A stretch of 64,000 nucleotides of DNA, taken from contig JAFEKR010000024.1 in NCBI GenBank assembly GCA_019022495.1, forward strand, positions 868,001 to 932,000. Direction: 5' to 3'. Source of the stretch: Epichloe hybrida. Lineage: Eukaryota > Ascomycota > Sordariomycetes > Hypocreales > Clavicipitaceae. The notes under the pieces were generated by a model, which saw only the letters and a list, made by a program, of their open reading frames with translations, did no database searches and was not told the origin of the DNA. Shown here piece by piece: positions 37,508-49,454 of this stretch (position 1 is its first letter; every line of letters starts with the position of its first letter). The translations under genes and the position numbers were made by a program.

Positions 37508-38367
37508 TCATGACCTGTTTCGGGCGTTCTTCTTCGAGCAGTCCGATGCTTTGTGGCCCGTTTGTTGACAGTTGTAACACTTCATTGCGGTCGTATTAGG
37601 CGAACTCTGGGTTCCGAATTGCCCGTCACCGGCTGAAGAAATCGAAGTGAGATTGTTCAGGCGGACCTCCTTCTTCTTACGCTTGTCTCGGAATTCTTTG
37701 GCCCGAATCAATTCCTTGTCACTTCTTGACCGAGATTGTGAGCGCGATCGATCAAAGTTGTTTGATGTATTCGAGTTAGCATCGGAAGGTCTATCCTTGC
37801 GCTTGCGATTTGTGTTACTACCGTCGTCCGCAGAGCTGGGACTCGACTCGTCGGTTGAATCAAAAGTTTCTTGTCGCTTTGTCTTGTCAACACTGTTAGT
37901 ACGTAGCCCTAAAATTGTCTCGTTATTATATGGAAGTGACAGCTTACACCTCCATTCTGCTCCAAGGGTTTGGTAGATGTCCTTCCTTCAGCAGAGCTGT
38001 TCTCGTTGTTGTCGTCAGAGTCAACATCGCCGTACCCTACATAGACAATATTCAATGGGCGCGACTGCTTCTGACTTTGGGGCTTGTCAAGTCTCGTTTT
38101 CAGAACCCAGTGGCTATCCGCGGCAGAGTGTTTTTCCAAGGCGGCTTGACGAGTGGCTTCCTGATCGTCGAGTGCTGCTTGAATCAAAGCTTGGTCGATG
38201 TTGGGATCAATTCGACCTGGCGCCGGCGACTGTTCAAGTTTTCTTTTTTTCACTGATGGTGCATCTGAGTCCATTGATCCAGCAGATGACGTTGATGCTG
38301 CCGCGCGCTGCATAAACTTCATCGTCAGAAGCCTTGACGAAACTCCTTTGGGTGTTTCTGGTGCCAT
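37508..38367 (-). CDS. Mpp6-like nuclear exosome cofactor with C-terminal CCHC zinc knuckle
   Basis: Predicted RNA-binding cofactor of the nuclear exosome. Exon 1 is 38367-37950 and exon 2 37908-37508; 272 aa. The N-terminus GVSSRLLTMKFMQRAA matches the signature of M-phase phosphoprotein 6 (LLxMKFMQR). HWVL near residue 100 recalls the HWYL of Mpp6. The middle is charged and Ser-rich (RSRSQSRSRSDKEL), followed by a basic helix (IRAKEFRDKRKKKEV). The C-terminus has CYNCQQTGHKASDC, a CX2CX4HX4C zinc knuckle, which is an addition to the basic Mpp6 plan. The 41-nt intron was chosen because it alone keeps frame; it is very short. A role in rRNA processing is inferred from the family. Confidence 0.8.
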
Positions 38368-38704
38368 GGTGATATAGAGTTGGGGTTGTTGGCCGAGGCA
38401 GTATTCGCGTATAGCGCCAATTTTTAGGAAGAAGAAGTCACTCAAACACACATTCACTATGAATTTGGCAAAGCTTGTCGACGCTCGCAGTCAAAGCCTT
38501 GTACTTGGTGATGATGCAACATTTAAGTAGTGGGTCGTGTCCAGCACTTTTTTTTTGGTTTGCTTGGAAAGCTTTCGGAAGCCGATTATTCCGGCTGCCA
38601 CACTCCTCAAGCGGTATCTCCTCCAATCTCACACTGAGGGATCCAAGTGGGCAGCGATTTCCAAGCCGACGACAACGATCGAAATAATCAACAACCTGTA
38701 AAAC
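38368..38704. promoter_or_regulatory. Divergent promoter of the Mpp6-like and NDUFS6-like genes
   Basis: A 337-bp gap between divergent starts, so both promoters are likely to lie here. No specific element recognised. Confidence 0.45.
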
Positions 38705-39320
38705 ATGGCGTCCTCTCAATTGAGATCCTTTGGCACTTTGGCGTGCCACATGCGTGTCTCCCGACGCGCATTCACAACCACCGCTCGCCAATTCGAGGCT
38801 GCCGTGCCGGCCAGGTCCCGAACCGAAACTACTCCTGCCTTGAGCGAGGATGCGCAGACCAAGCCGATCAATCAAGCGCCCAATCGGGCTGACATTTGGT
38901 CCCGAAGCCAGAAGCCTAGATCAAAAGCTATGACTGGTCCTCGATTTGAGCAGACTGATTTCGATCTCCAGGTGAATGACTACGAGCCGAAAGGCTCTTG
39001 AACCAACGACGCTGACCGTAGGCTAGCCCCAACCATTATCCGCAATCGAAATGATTCACAAAGAGCCTGTTCGATGGACACATGATCGTGTCGTGGCTTG
39101 CGACGGAGGCGGCGGTCCCGCCGGTCACCCACGAATCTTCATCAACACTGATAAGCCTGAAATCGCACCATGCAATTACTGCGGACTTCCATATGTATGC
39201 CTCCAAATTTCCTTTACTGGAATGATTTCTTCCGATGAAGGACTGACGAAGAAACAGGCCAACGAGCACCACCGGAAGCACCTCGAATCTCTCCCCCAGA
39301 CATCGTATCCCCTATCATGA
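38705..39320 (+). CDS. NADH:ubiquinone oxidoreductase 13-kDa-type subunit (NDUFS6)
   Basis: Accessory zinc-binding subunit of mitochondrial complex I. Exons 38705-38971, 39027-39194 and 39258-39320 give 165 aa. The N-terminus is rich in Arg, Ser and Thr with almost no acids (MASSQLRSFGTLACHMRVSR, then RAFTTTARQF), as for a matrix targeting presequence. The core has AIEMIHKEPVRWT and HPRIFINTDKPEIAPCNYCGLPY, the zf-CHCC domain with the paired Cys. The intron after LPY sits within the zinc domain. The second exon begins at 39027 because an earlier acceptor would meet an in-frame TAG. Confidence 0.93.
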
Positions 39321-39978
39321 TTGCACACACTTGGTAGTTGAAGACGAACCGGAAGACGTGGTTCAAACAGACAATGCGAGATTATAAAAGGATCACACAT
39401 CGATTAGAGGGCTATTGGGTCAATTGTCTTCCTCGCATTCATGGAACTATGTACATTTGTTTTCTTTTGTCGAGTAGCTGCTCGGTTGAACTGACTGCAT
39501 CAGGCACCAGGGTCAAATTATGCGCCCCGAATCACAACGAGTGCCCGTTTCTTTCGTGCTCAATGTACCAGCAACACCTCTGAGTGAACGTCTTATCTGC
39601 TCTTTTCCTACATTTGTGTCAAAGGTGTTTACAAAGAAGTGTTTCCGCATACGTAGTTCGAGCTTCTTTGAACCCGGAGCTCAAGACAGACCTCTTCTGA
39701 ACCGACTCGATCAATATTCACCGAAGTTGGTTCATCAGAATTCAACGACATTTCAGAAATGACAAAAAGAGCACTCGCATTTCCGTATCTGGAGTAACGA
39801 TCTTGAACGAACGATTGTTGAGAATGACATGTGCCGACGTGTTGCAATACATAATAAGCACAGCAACATCTCCAGCCACCATGTCTGTCCACCAGGTATT
39901 AGGACCCAACCTTTTTGATCTTCCAAGCCCCACCTGATCGTCGTACATCCCACCACCCAAAAGCTGGAAACAACAAGA
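39321..39978. other. Intergenic region
   Basis: 3' UTR of the NDUFS6-type gene and upstream region of the YjbQ-family gene. I see no gene or repeat. Confidence 0.45.
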
Positions 39979-40909
39979 ATGCCTCGCCACTCTTCTTCTC
40001 AGCGCCTGTCCCCCAACACAACTATTGCCCTCGTCTTTCTCCTCTTCATCGCCTTCTTTCCGGGTCTCTTCCATAGCATCTGGACTCTACCTTTTCACAT
40101 ATTCCCCCTGTTTCGCACGTCCTCTGAAGGGTATACGGGCACCGGCACAATGACGTGGTTCCAGAAACAATTTACCCTCCCCGCCAAGTCTCGCGGCTCC
40201 TACCTCATCACTGATCAGGTCGTTGGCGCTCTACCTGAGATTCGAAATTACAAGGTTGGATTATTGAATTTGTTCATGCAACATACGAGTTGTGCCCTGA
40301 GTTTGAATGAGAACTGTAGGTGATGGTTTCGAGTTGTTGGCTTTTTTATATATCGTTCATCTGTTCCTTTCCCCCCCCTCCCCTCTCTCTCTCTCGTTGC
40401 ACGTTTCAGTTCCACGCCCCATTGGAAAGACTTCAAACTAAAATATGCGCTCAGGGGATGAGGATGTTCGGGCGGATATGAGTGATGCGCTGGACCGAAT
40501 TGCCCCCGCAGAAGGCCCCAAAGGCGAGGCTCTATACCGACATGAGTAAGACTCGTCGAATCCCTTCTTTTCTGAAGATTTGCTAAAAGAAAATCGCATG
40601 CAGTGCCGAAGGCCCAGATGACATGCCTGTGAGTGGAAGCCTGCCGTTGTGGGATACAAAGTGAGTTTCGTGGGCTGACCTTAATCTACAGGCTCACATC
40701 AAATCGGCTCTGGTCGGAGCCAGTGTGACCATACCAATTAAAGATGGAAAGCTTGTGCGTGAAACCCACTGTCAAAGACGCCGAAAACCGTTATGGGACT
40801 GACATACCTTCAGGCTACAGGAACTTGGCAAGGCATTTGGTATCTTGAGTTCCGTGCCAGCAAACACCAACGCCGCATCATGGCTACCATTCAAGGAGAA
40901 AAGGCATGA
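39979..40909 (+). CDS. YjbQ/UPF0047 family protein
   Basis: Member of a conserved family found in all domains of life; the bacterial YjbQ has been linked to thiamin-phosphate synthase activity, but the eukaryotic role is not settled. Exons 39979-40315, 40455-40545, 40604-40628, 40692-40754 and 40814-40909 give 203 aa. Family motifs are [64 protein letters not shown] and GTWQGIWYLEFR. The His residues of MQHTSC, YRHD and AHIK are the conserved metal/active-site set. The open frame begins 57 codons before the usual start (MTWFQKQF at about 40150) and includes a hydrophobic segment (IALVFLLFIAFFPGLF). The longer form would be membrane-anchored or targeted; which ATG is used is open. Confidence 0.9.
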
Positions 40910-41093
40910 GAGTATCGTGAGAGTATCTTGTGAGAATTTAATCAATAACTGGTGCCCAAACATAAGCAGCGTACGGCAAAACATTTGAGCTCCTGAGTCT
41001 ATTATACATGTCTGTCCACCATGTGCGCCTAACGCCGTCGCGTTGCTTTGTTCTTTTTGTTTTTCTTTTATCCCAAGTCAGCCTGCCTAGTAG

Positions 41094-41952
<859 letters not shown>

Positions 41953-43922
41953 TTCGGACGTGATGTATACTCTCTAGATACCTGGAAGTGACTCCGACGT
42001 GGGCTGGTAGTAGATAAACCTGCTTAGCAAATGATGGACGGGCAGCCTTTGTCGGAGAGCCGTGTGTTGTTTCGCGCCAAGCTCGAGCATGTCTATGTCT
42101 GGTAGCTCTCGTGAAATCGTGGCAGGTGGTGCCTCTATCAGGAAGGCGGTGTGGATCCTCCCGGGGATCACCAAAGCTGTTACATACTCCGTATTATAAT
42201 AAATTTCAATACTAAATCCTAACCTAACAGAATTCTTTCTTGTGTAACACAAACATGTAGTCATGGGCCTGGGATGACTAATCTATGAACCTGCAACTTC
42301 TTATCGCCAACTTTTGCTCTCGCCTTCGCAGCACCCCGCAGCCTCAAAGCTTGTTCCCCCCCGCTAGGTCACATCCCGTGTCACACCGGGAAGTACATGT
42401 ACTGCAATTCTTCTTCACATGCATGTTGATTATCCCACTGGCCAGATACTCGTAGGAATACCGATCTTTATCACCACAAATCCGATGCGTTGAAATCAAC
42501 AAACGTGTAACTTGTAAACGTCAACTCCCCTATCGCACTAACCTTGAAGTCATCATAAAACCACGACGCAAAACCTCTGACAAACAGAAGTCAGGCGCAT
42601 GCCTAGATGCCTGCAGAGATGCCTGCAGAGATACTCAGATAAGCAATTGCTACCCACCGGCAGCCAGTGGATGTTATTATAGAGCCATTGCATCTTATCA
42701 TGCCTCTCTCCTTAACAGGCTGCAGGTAGCATCACAGCTTTATCTGTTCTTTTCCGGACAAGGCCGCATTATATGCATTCTGTGCATGATGGTATGGGAT
42801 TCCATTCCTACTGTATGGGATAGGCTCCGTACTTAGTCAGTTGCACGTGGTCCATTGCATTGCATTGGTGCATCCCGAGCGGCTTGGGGCAGTGCAGGCA
42901 TCACGTGGACCGTTTCTGACTGTTTCTGAGGGCGAGAGCTCATTTGCGTGGCGATGGAGCACGATTCGCTTGCTCACCTAGGGTAGGTTTGTGATTGTAT
43001 TATTATGTGATGGACTTTTCTCAACGAAACAGGGCGAGGCAGCAAGTGCCCGGCGTGGAGGTGGGTGAGGCTGGAAGTTGTGAGGAAGCTGCAAGGCAAC
43101 GTGGGCTGCTTTTGGGGTTGCCATCTGTGCAAAAGACGGTGACCGGTGAACGGCGAAGGATGCCGTGGCACTGAATCATGCATGCGCCATGGTCGCCGCC
43201 CTGCATGTACTCCCAGTGCCCTCCATGTAATGAATATTATTATTAGTAAACCAAACCAACCGTTGGCAGGTGCCAATGGCAGTGGCAGGCAGGCAGGCAG
43301 GCAGGCAGGCAGCAATCAACCAGACTCATCCACCAGTACCACCACTGCCAGGACCAGACACCAGACACGGTACACCAGAACAAGACACGATGGAGTCAAG
43401 TGCCCGTCAGCCCGTGTGCAGAATGCCACCCACCAGCCCACCAGTACCAGGCCTGGATAAGGCTGATGGATGACTGTCACGCCTCTCGGGGCACCATCCG
43501 AGCATCTGCAGTCGCGGCGGAAGCATCTGGTCTGCGGATCCGTGCTCCGTAATGTACTCCGTATTACTCCATGTCCAGAATCAACCTTTTTTACCCATGC
43601 CTCCCATCCCTCTCGTCCCTCTCATCCCTCCCACCAACCACAACAGGCTCAAGCGGAGAGCAGCAGCAGCAACCCACCAAACTCCAGGCAGCCAAGGTAC
43701 CCCGCCACTACCTTCCGTCTCCGGAAATCGCTGATCCTTCCACGTCGCCCATGCGAACAGCTTTGGTTCGTTCCAATCCCATGAGTCTCCGCGTTGCCAA
43801 CGTTTCGCCATTTCACGAACCATCTTTTGGCCGCCCGATCTGCCTGGTGTTGAAACTCTGCCGGTGCAGTGTCTTGAACGACAACCTGCCGCCTGCTTTG
43901 CTGCGCAGTCAGCGGCTGCTGC
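41953..43922. other. 2-kb intergenic region
   Basis: No secure gene. A TACTCCGTA motif lies at about 42185 and again at about 43545-43565, and a (ggca)n tetranucleotide run at about 43285-43312. A plus-strand frame at about 43571-43860 (with MRTALVRSNPMSLRVANVSP) has coding-like composition and could be an upstream exon of the next gene, but no good donor/acceptor pair keeps it in frame. Confidence 0.4.
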
Positions 43923-45383
43923 ATGCAGACAGACACCGTCACCATTATGTGCACCGAACACACCAATCGCGGTGCGCATCCTGAACCGCATGCCGACCAA
44001 GTCTCGGCCCAGTCTCCAGAACAAGACCTCTCCGTCTCGTCTGCTTTAACCGTCAGCATCAAATCTGCGGACGACGCCACATCCTCGATATCCTCAGACA
44101 AGAGCGACTCAAAACCCCCTAGAAGTGCCATGCGGCGAACATCTAGCATCTCCAAGATCCCACAAAGCCCGAGGCGGGTCCGATTTGATTTCATGGGCGA
44201 GGAAGTGCTTCCAACCTCATCTCCCCAGCAGTCTGCCTTCATAGCCGCCCGTATCTCATCACCAGAACTTACAACTAATGAGGCGGATTGTACTTCGAAT
44301 CTCGCGACCGATCCAGGGGAGGATGAGGAAGAAGACGCACCTCCACGCAAAGTATCATCATCCGATGCCCTACGTGCTCTCTCAAGGGCTCCTTTCGATG
44401 AAGATGGGACGGTCTGGACTGTCGTGAACTCCGACTCGGAAGAATCTGCGACAGACGGGTCCCAATTCGCGCAAAGTCGCCAATCAGAGAATACTGATGC
44501 CTTGCCAAAATCAAGCGCTGCGGCCGCCTCACCTGGAATAGAACCGAAATCAAACACGCTCAAAACTAAAATACGCTTCAAGAGTGCTGTATCCAATACC
44601 GTGGCGCAAAACGTGAATAATCTAGAGGATGACTCGACCGACGATGAGGACATTCTTTCCATGGCCAAGCATAAAGCCCCGCTATCACTTGCATACCGAG
44701 GGCCAGCGGTGCTATCCTCCTTACTTTCCGACAAGAAAGTCGTGCCATCTCAGTATAGTAGCCACGACGCAGAGCCTTCAAATTCTGAAAGAGCAGACAT
44801 GACAGGATCTCGCGATGAGGTCGCTTCACAGACATTTCGAACCGCGAATGAGAGAGACGATGACATGTTCCCTTTTGAAGAAGACTACCTCGAATTGCCA
44901 AAGCAAGGCTTCGAGAAAGAACCTGTAGAACCGGAACAGGAACAGGAACAGCCAGAGGAGGAATACTCAGATCATGAGATCTCAACAGCCCCTGTGCGGC
45001 CAGCTAGCCTCTACGCAACATCCCCGGCTGTTGCGATTCCCAGGAAAATGGGGCATGGCGACGAAGAGCATTCGACTCCGTCAAGGCCTAAATTTCAGGC
45101 CGGTACTGTCGGTTCTTACAAAGGCCGGCCGCTCATAATGCCCGTGGTGCGAAACCCTGATCTTCTGGAGGAGATCCACTCCTTAGAAGCCGTTAATCCC
45201 GTCGTGGGGAGCGTACATGATCGCAGTCCAGCCGACGACTTCAAGTCCAGTACTGCGCAGGAATCCATTGAGCAAAGACTAGCTGCTAGTGCTCCTAGGA
45301 GCTTCAGCGAGCGCCTTATGATAGAAGATATGATGGAAGCAGCGAAAGCAAGTACGAGAACGTCGGGAGTTCGGCAATTGTGA
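43923..45383 (+). CDS. Ser/Glu-rich, probably disordered protein of unknown function
   Basis: A 486-aa uninterrupted frame without a recognised domain. It is rich in Ser, Asp, Glu and Pro throughout. Local motifs: SKIPQSPRRVRFDFMGEEVLP near residue 80, which contains a basic-Val-x-Phe stretch resembling the RVxF docking motif for protein phosphatase 1; DPGEDEEEDAPPRKVSSSDALRALSRAP; a Glu-Gln run (EPEQEQEQPEEE); and a more ordered C-terminus (RPLIMPVVRNPDLLEEIHSL and SFSERLMIEDMMEAAKAS). No signal peptide or membrane segment. The start is uncertain because coding-like sequence precedes it. A large antisense frame over the same span is a shadow. Confidence 0.7.
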   Translation: MQTDTVTIMCTEHTNRGAHPEPHADQVSAQSPEQDLSVSSALTVSIKSADDATSSISSDKSDSKPPRSAMRRTSSISKIPQSPRRVRFDFMGEEVLPTSSPQQSAFIAARISSPELTTNEADCTSNLATDPGEDEEEDAPPRKVSSSDALRALSRAPFDEDGTVWTVVNSDSEESATDGSQFAQSRQSENTDALPKSSAAAASPGIEPKSNTLKTKIRFKSAVSNTVAQNVNNLEDDSTDDEDILSMAKHKAPLSLAYRGPAVLSSLLSDKKVVPSQYSSHDAEPSNSERADMTGSRDEVASQTFRTANERDDDMFPFEEDYLELPKQGFEKEPVEPEQEQEQPEEEYSDHEISTAPVRPASLYATSPAVAIPRKMGHGDEEHSTPSRPKFQAGTVGSYKGRPLIMPVVRNPDLLEEIHSLEAVNPVVGSVHDRSPADDFKSSTAQESIEQRLAASAPRSFSERLMIEDMMEAAKASTRTSGVRQL

Positions 45384-46079
45384 GCTAACCATTGGGTGTA
45401 CGAATTAGTGTCTTGTCTCTCTTGACCACTTCTTTTTTTTCTTTTTTGTTCATTCTTCTCTTTGATTATTTACGGGATTTGGTCTTGCGGTTTGCGGCGC
45501 TTTGTCGAGAACAAGGAATAATTCAGTGGCACACGAGGGAACCCAGCGGCATTCTTGAGGCGTTAAAATTGTTCACTAGGACGGAGTCTACACATAATAT
45601 CGGAAAGGGCAACCATCGGCCAATTCGTCTAGGCCCAGGGATTGTTGATGTGTTGGCAGGAAATGTAGAGCGGCCGGGTCTGGTTGGTACTTGATGGTTC
45701 ATGAGGCAACGATTCGAAAGTCGAGCGGCAGTCCCCCCCCAACACAAAAAGGCCAAAAAAATTCAGCAGTGATAGATGCAGGTAGCCGATTGCTACAAAA
45801 GTTAAAACTAGGCCCATCAACATGACTATCTCTCGAATTTGCGACTTGTAGTTGAAGCGGTCCCATCATTCATGGACAGCAACAAGTACTCGGTATATCG
45901 TTGTAACGAGGTTATCGACCAAGTGACAGCTTAGTGGGCTGGTTACGTGATCCTCACATCGCATGTAACCTGCAACCTCAGCAGATCCCTGAACCTCGCC
46001 ACCAGATCAATTGCAAGATTGCGACGACACAGGATATATATCCTCTCTCTCAACCGCTTTCCAATCAAAACCGGCAGAA
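45384..46079. other. Intergenic region
   Basis: 3' UTR of the preceding gene (T-rich at about 45427-45465) and upstream region of PET100. No other gene supported. Confidence 0.45.
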
Positions 46080-46379
46080 ATGGGTGGTCTCAACTTGGAG
46101 ATTTTCAAGGTACGATTCCGGCTACGCGATCCGTCGACAGCGAGTTCCTTTGGTTCCTTTCTTCCCATCTGACCCGAAAAATTGGTACGACAGTTTGGCA
46201 TGTATGTCATGTTTCCCATCGGGACCATGTACTACTTCGGCACAAACCTCGACAACCGATTCTCAGTACAGGGGTTTTGGCCCAAGCCCGAAGAATGCAA
46301 CAAGTTGCCTCGCGACAGGGAGGAGGTCAAGGCCGAGTACGAGCGGATTGTGGCGCGACAGAGGTCTCGTCAATCGTAG
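46080..46379 (+). CDS. PET100: Cytochrome c oxidase assembly protein PET100
   Basis: Inner-mitochondrial-membrane chaperone required for complex IV assembly. Two exons, 46080-46109 and 46194-46379, give 71 aa. Exon 1 encodes MGGLNLEIFK and exon 2 starts FGMYVMFPIGTMYYFGTNLD, the single membrane segment, followed by RFSVQGFWPKPEE and a charged helix ending RQRSRQS. This is the standard fungal Pet100 layout. The 84-nt intron interrupts exactly between K10 and F11. A larger overlapping frame from 45934 is in another frame and is not real. Confidence 0.93.
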
Positions 46380-47082
46380 CTGCCTCTGGGGCGCTGGCTC
46401 GATGATAAGAGTAGGGGTTGACAGATTCGGCGAGGAAATGGCGATGAGCTTAAAGAATGCCAAATCTCTCTGCTCATCTTCCTGTCCGCAACGGCTCTGA
46501 TGTGCACTTGTCTTGACAAACGAGCAAGCCCCTTTGCTGGCCCGGCCCCCGGGGAAAAAGAATATGCTTTAATGGATGGGAGGAAGCTCCAGCAGATCCG
46601 GGTACGTGAACACGCAGCAACGGGTTTTCGAATGCGCAGCAGTAACTAGGTCTAAAACTGATAGAGGCTCCTCTATATGAGTCTGAATGTTTTCCTTATC
46701 TCCTTGGTGGCCCGTAAGGCCCCGAATGCGCATGTAGCTGTGTACTCGACTGAATCAAAGGCACAAAGAGAGGACTATGAGTCGAGACGGACTCTGGCTA
46801 TTATCTGTTTTTAGACACTCATGTAAATTTTGAGTAGGCGTTAGTCTGACAGTCGGCCTCATTTGAGCTGGCAGAGACTAAGACTTGTCACAATAGTATA
46901 GTTCATGTTGGAGTTGTTTCGTCGGCAGCACAAGAGTCCTCGGAGGTTCAGCTGTTCAGCTCATGTGTCTTGGTAGGCTTCTGCTACCCCAAGGTCTCAT
47001 TCACTGATGGCATAGCTTTAGCTTAGTGGGCTTTCCTATACCTTACTTCTTTTTCTAAAGCCAAGGACATCAACAATAAAAG
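46380..47082. other. Intergenic region at the core/accessory boundary
   Basis: No gene supported. A roughly 35-bp segment at about 46650-46683 resembles one at about 61277-61313, so both may be remnants of a dispersed repeat. Confidence 0.45.
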
Positions 47083-49086
47083 TCACTTTGTCAACAGAGA
47101 CACGACGTCGCCATGGCCATTCTCTTGCGCCAGCATAAGCGGAGTCGCTCCGTCTTTGTCCTTGATGCCAGTACCTGGAGCAGGTTTCTGCGAAAGCAAG
47201 GCTATAATCGCTTCAGGGTGCCCATTCATACAAGCCAGGTGTAAAGGCGTCCGCATGTTTTGATCTGTCTCATTAATGTCGACGCCCCAGCGCAAGAGCC
47301 TCTCAAGAATGTCGACTTGTCCATTCATCGCGGCATGATGTATAGCGCCATCTCCTTCTTGGTCTAGCTTCGCACCGTCGGCCCCGTGGCTAAGCAATGC
47401 TTCGAGGATGTCAAGAGTTCCGTTACCAGCAGCGTGCCATAAACATGGATTGCCATCCATGTCGGCACCTTTGTCCAAGAGATGCTGGGTAAGTTCTAGA
47501 TTCCCATTGCCAGCTGTTATGCTTAGAGGCGTATCGTCCCAGGCTATACAGTCTAGATCAGCACCGTTTTCGAGCAGAACATCAATAACTTCCTTGCTGC
47601 CAGCATCGGCGGCGAGATGGAGAGCCGTGTAGCCTTCATTATCTCCAGCTGAGACGTCCGCTCCATGTTGGAGAAGAAGCTTGGTGACTTCTAGATGGCC
47701 TACGGCAGCAGCGTTGTGTAGAGCACTGCGGCCGTCCTCGTCCACGTCTGATGGATCCGCTGAGTAGGATAAGAGAATGGTAGCTGCCTCGCAGTCGTTT
47801 TTACTGGCGGCAACGCACAACAATGGGCCATGAGGACTCATTTGCCGGGCATTTCCACCACTTTTCAGGAGTCTCTTCATCACTCTGTGCTGGCCTTCTT
47901 TGACGGTATGAGCCAAGGCGTTCCATCCATCGGGGCCCTCAGCTGTCACATCAGCTTTTGATTTCAGTAACGCCTCGATCAACACTTCTCTTCCTGTGTC
48001 ATAAGCGACATGTACAGGTTGGCGTCCCTCGTCGTCCACCACGGTCAAATCAGCACCGGAATTTACAAGGAGTTTCACAACCTCCACCTTATTCTCCATC
48101 AGTGCGTCGTGTAGAGCTGTTGTCCCCTTCCAGCCGCGCATACTCATGTCGGCGCCATTTTTGATGAGTACGTCCACAACGCTTGTATGCCCTCGGCAGG
48201 CGGCCGCCAATATGGGCACTTCTGGTGTTCCAGGGTTTCCGAGTTTCGGGCTGATACCATAGTCAAATAGTAATTGAACAAGATCCGCTTTGCCTTCAGA
48301 AACTGCGTTCTGGAGAAGGCCAAGCCCAGTAGCAGACCCAGGGCCAGCGGCTGATCCAATTCCCTGCTTGGCCAACAGCTCCACGGTTTCCACGTTTCCA
48401 TGGATATGTATCGCCAGCTGAAAAGCGGTCAAATTACTGGAATCCACGATTGCTGGGTCGGCGCCATGGCCAAGTAGAAACCTGATCATGTCTGGGTTGT
48501 CGTGGACAGCAGCCACCTGGAGTGCCGTTCGGTCATTCTCTCCACTAAATAGCTGGGATATGTCGGCACCATTTTGGAGCAATATCAAGGCTATGTCAAC
48601 GGCATTGGACTTCGCTGCAGCGATCAAGGGTGATTGTCCGCGACTGCAGGTCTGGTTTGGATTCGCGCCTGCTCTGAGCAGCAATTGAACGGTTTCTGCA
48701 TCATTGCCTTGTAACGCTGCATACACCAAGGCGGGATAACCTGTTTCGTTTAATTCGGACACATCGAAATCATAAGAAGCCAAGAGTGACTCTATCATAC
48801 GCGCACGACCGAGTTGAGCTGCCTTGTGCAATACTGGCGGCCTAAAACATTCGGCGCCAAATCCGGCACGGGCAGCAACTTCGACTGTAGCTGGAGAATT
48901 TTCATGCACGGCCCAGAGAAGTACACTCCTGCCGCCGCCAGGGTCTGTCTGAGACTTTTTGTAGAGGATGGGGTTTATATGATCGTAAAACAGACAACAA
49001 GCCCTAGCGAGACGATTCAGATCAGACGTGGAGGAGACGAATTTGCTGATTTCGACTACAAGTTCAATCGGGAGAGTTGCCGCCAT
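47083..49086 (-). CDS. F-box-like/ankyrin-repeat protein
   Basis: Intronless 667-aa protein. The first 45 residues (LPIELVVEISKFVSSTSDLN, then RLARACCLFYDHI) resemble a degenerate F-box. From about residue 55 to the end there are about 19 ankyrin repeats; the clearest are GRSALHNAAAVGHLEVTKLL, GYTALHLAADAGSKEVIDVL and MRTPLHLACMNGHPEAIIAL, with the GADxxxx loops expected between helices. Such proteins often act as substrate receptors or scaffolds, and those with an F-box can join SCF through SKP1. Here that is only inferred. The family expands in fungal accessory regions. The last repeat ends three residues before the stop, so the protein may be naturally short or C-terminally trimmed. Confidence 0.88.
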   Translation of the reverse strand: MAATLPIELVVEISKFVSSTSDLNRLARACCLFYDHINPILYKKSQTDPGGGRSVLLWAVHENSPATVEVAARAGFGAECFRPPVLHKAAQLGRARMIESLLASYDFDVSELNETGYPALVYAALQGNDAETVQLLLRAGANPNQTCSRGQSPLIAAAKSNAVDIALILLQNGADISQLFSGENDRTALQVAAVHDNPDMIRFLLGHGADPAIVDSSNLTAFQLAIHIHGNVETVELLAKQGIGSAAGPGSATGLGLLQNAVSEGKADLVQLLFDYGISPKLGNPGTPEVPILAAACRGHTSVVDVLIKNGADMSMRGWKGTTALHDALMENKVEVVKLLVNSGADLTVVDDEGRQPVHVAYDTGREVLIEALLKSKADVTAEGPDGWNALAHTVKEGQHRVMKRLLKSGGNARQMSPHGPLLCVAASKNDCEAATILLSYSADPSDVDEDGRSALHNAAAVGHLEVTKLLLQHGADVSAGDNEGYTALHLAADAGSKEVIDVLLENGADLDCIAWDDTPLSITAGNGNLELTQHLLDKGADMDGNPCLWHAAGNGTLDILEALLSHGADGAKLDQEGDGAIHHAAMNGQVDILERLLRWGVDINETDQNMRTPLHLACMNGHPEAIIALLSQKPAPGTGIKDKDGATPLMLAQENGHGDVVSLLTK

Positions 49087-49454
49087 TTCTCAGGCAGCAG
49101 GGTTCGCGACGCAAAATGGACGAATTCTTCAAGTTAGAACAGGATGGAGAGGGAAAAGTATGCGACAACAGTGGACAGCGACTGGGGAATCAAAGGATGT
49201 ATTGATGATCACTGCGGAAGAAGATGTCTGAGACCTCGAGACTAAGGAGGCCTTCCTGTGCCTGAGATGTGAGGCTGCAACTGGCAGGACTTTGTGTAAA
49301 GTGGTCCTCACACACAGACGAAAAAAATGTGTATCCAATGTTGAGGAAGAAAAGTAAGAGATTAGAGCTCGACGCAGCTAATCTCGCTCCACAACAGGGT
49401 CAAGGTGCATGACCAGGGGCAGGGGGCTAATGACAGATCTTTCCATGGCACTAA
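49087..49454. other. 5' flank of the ankyrin gene
   Basis: Promoter side of the ankyrin-repeat gene. No other gene or repeat supported. Confidence 0.4.

Noticed and set aside
43649..44734. 361-codon antisense open frame
   Set aside because: It is the complement of a real-looking Ser-rich frame and has shadow-like composition without any motif.
45934..46500. 188-codon frame over PET100
   Set aside because: It is in a different frame from the conserved PET100 exons and shows no family similarity.
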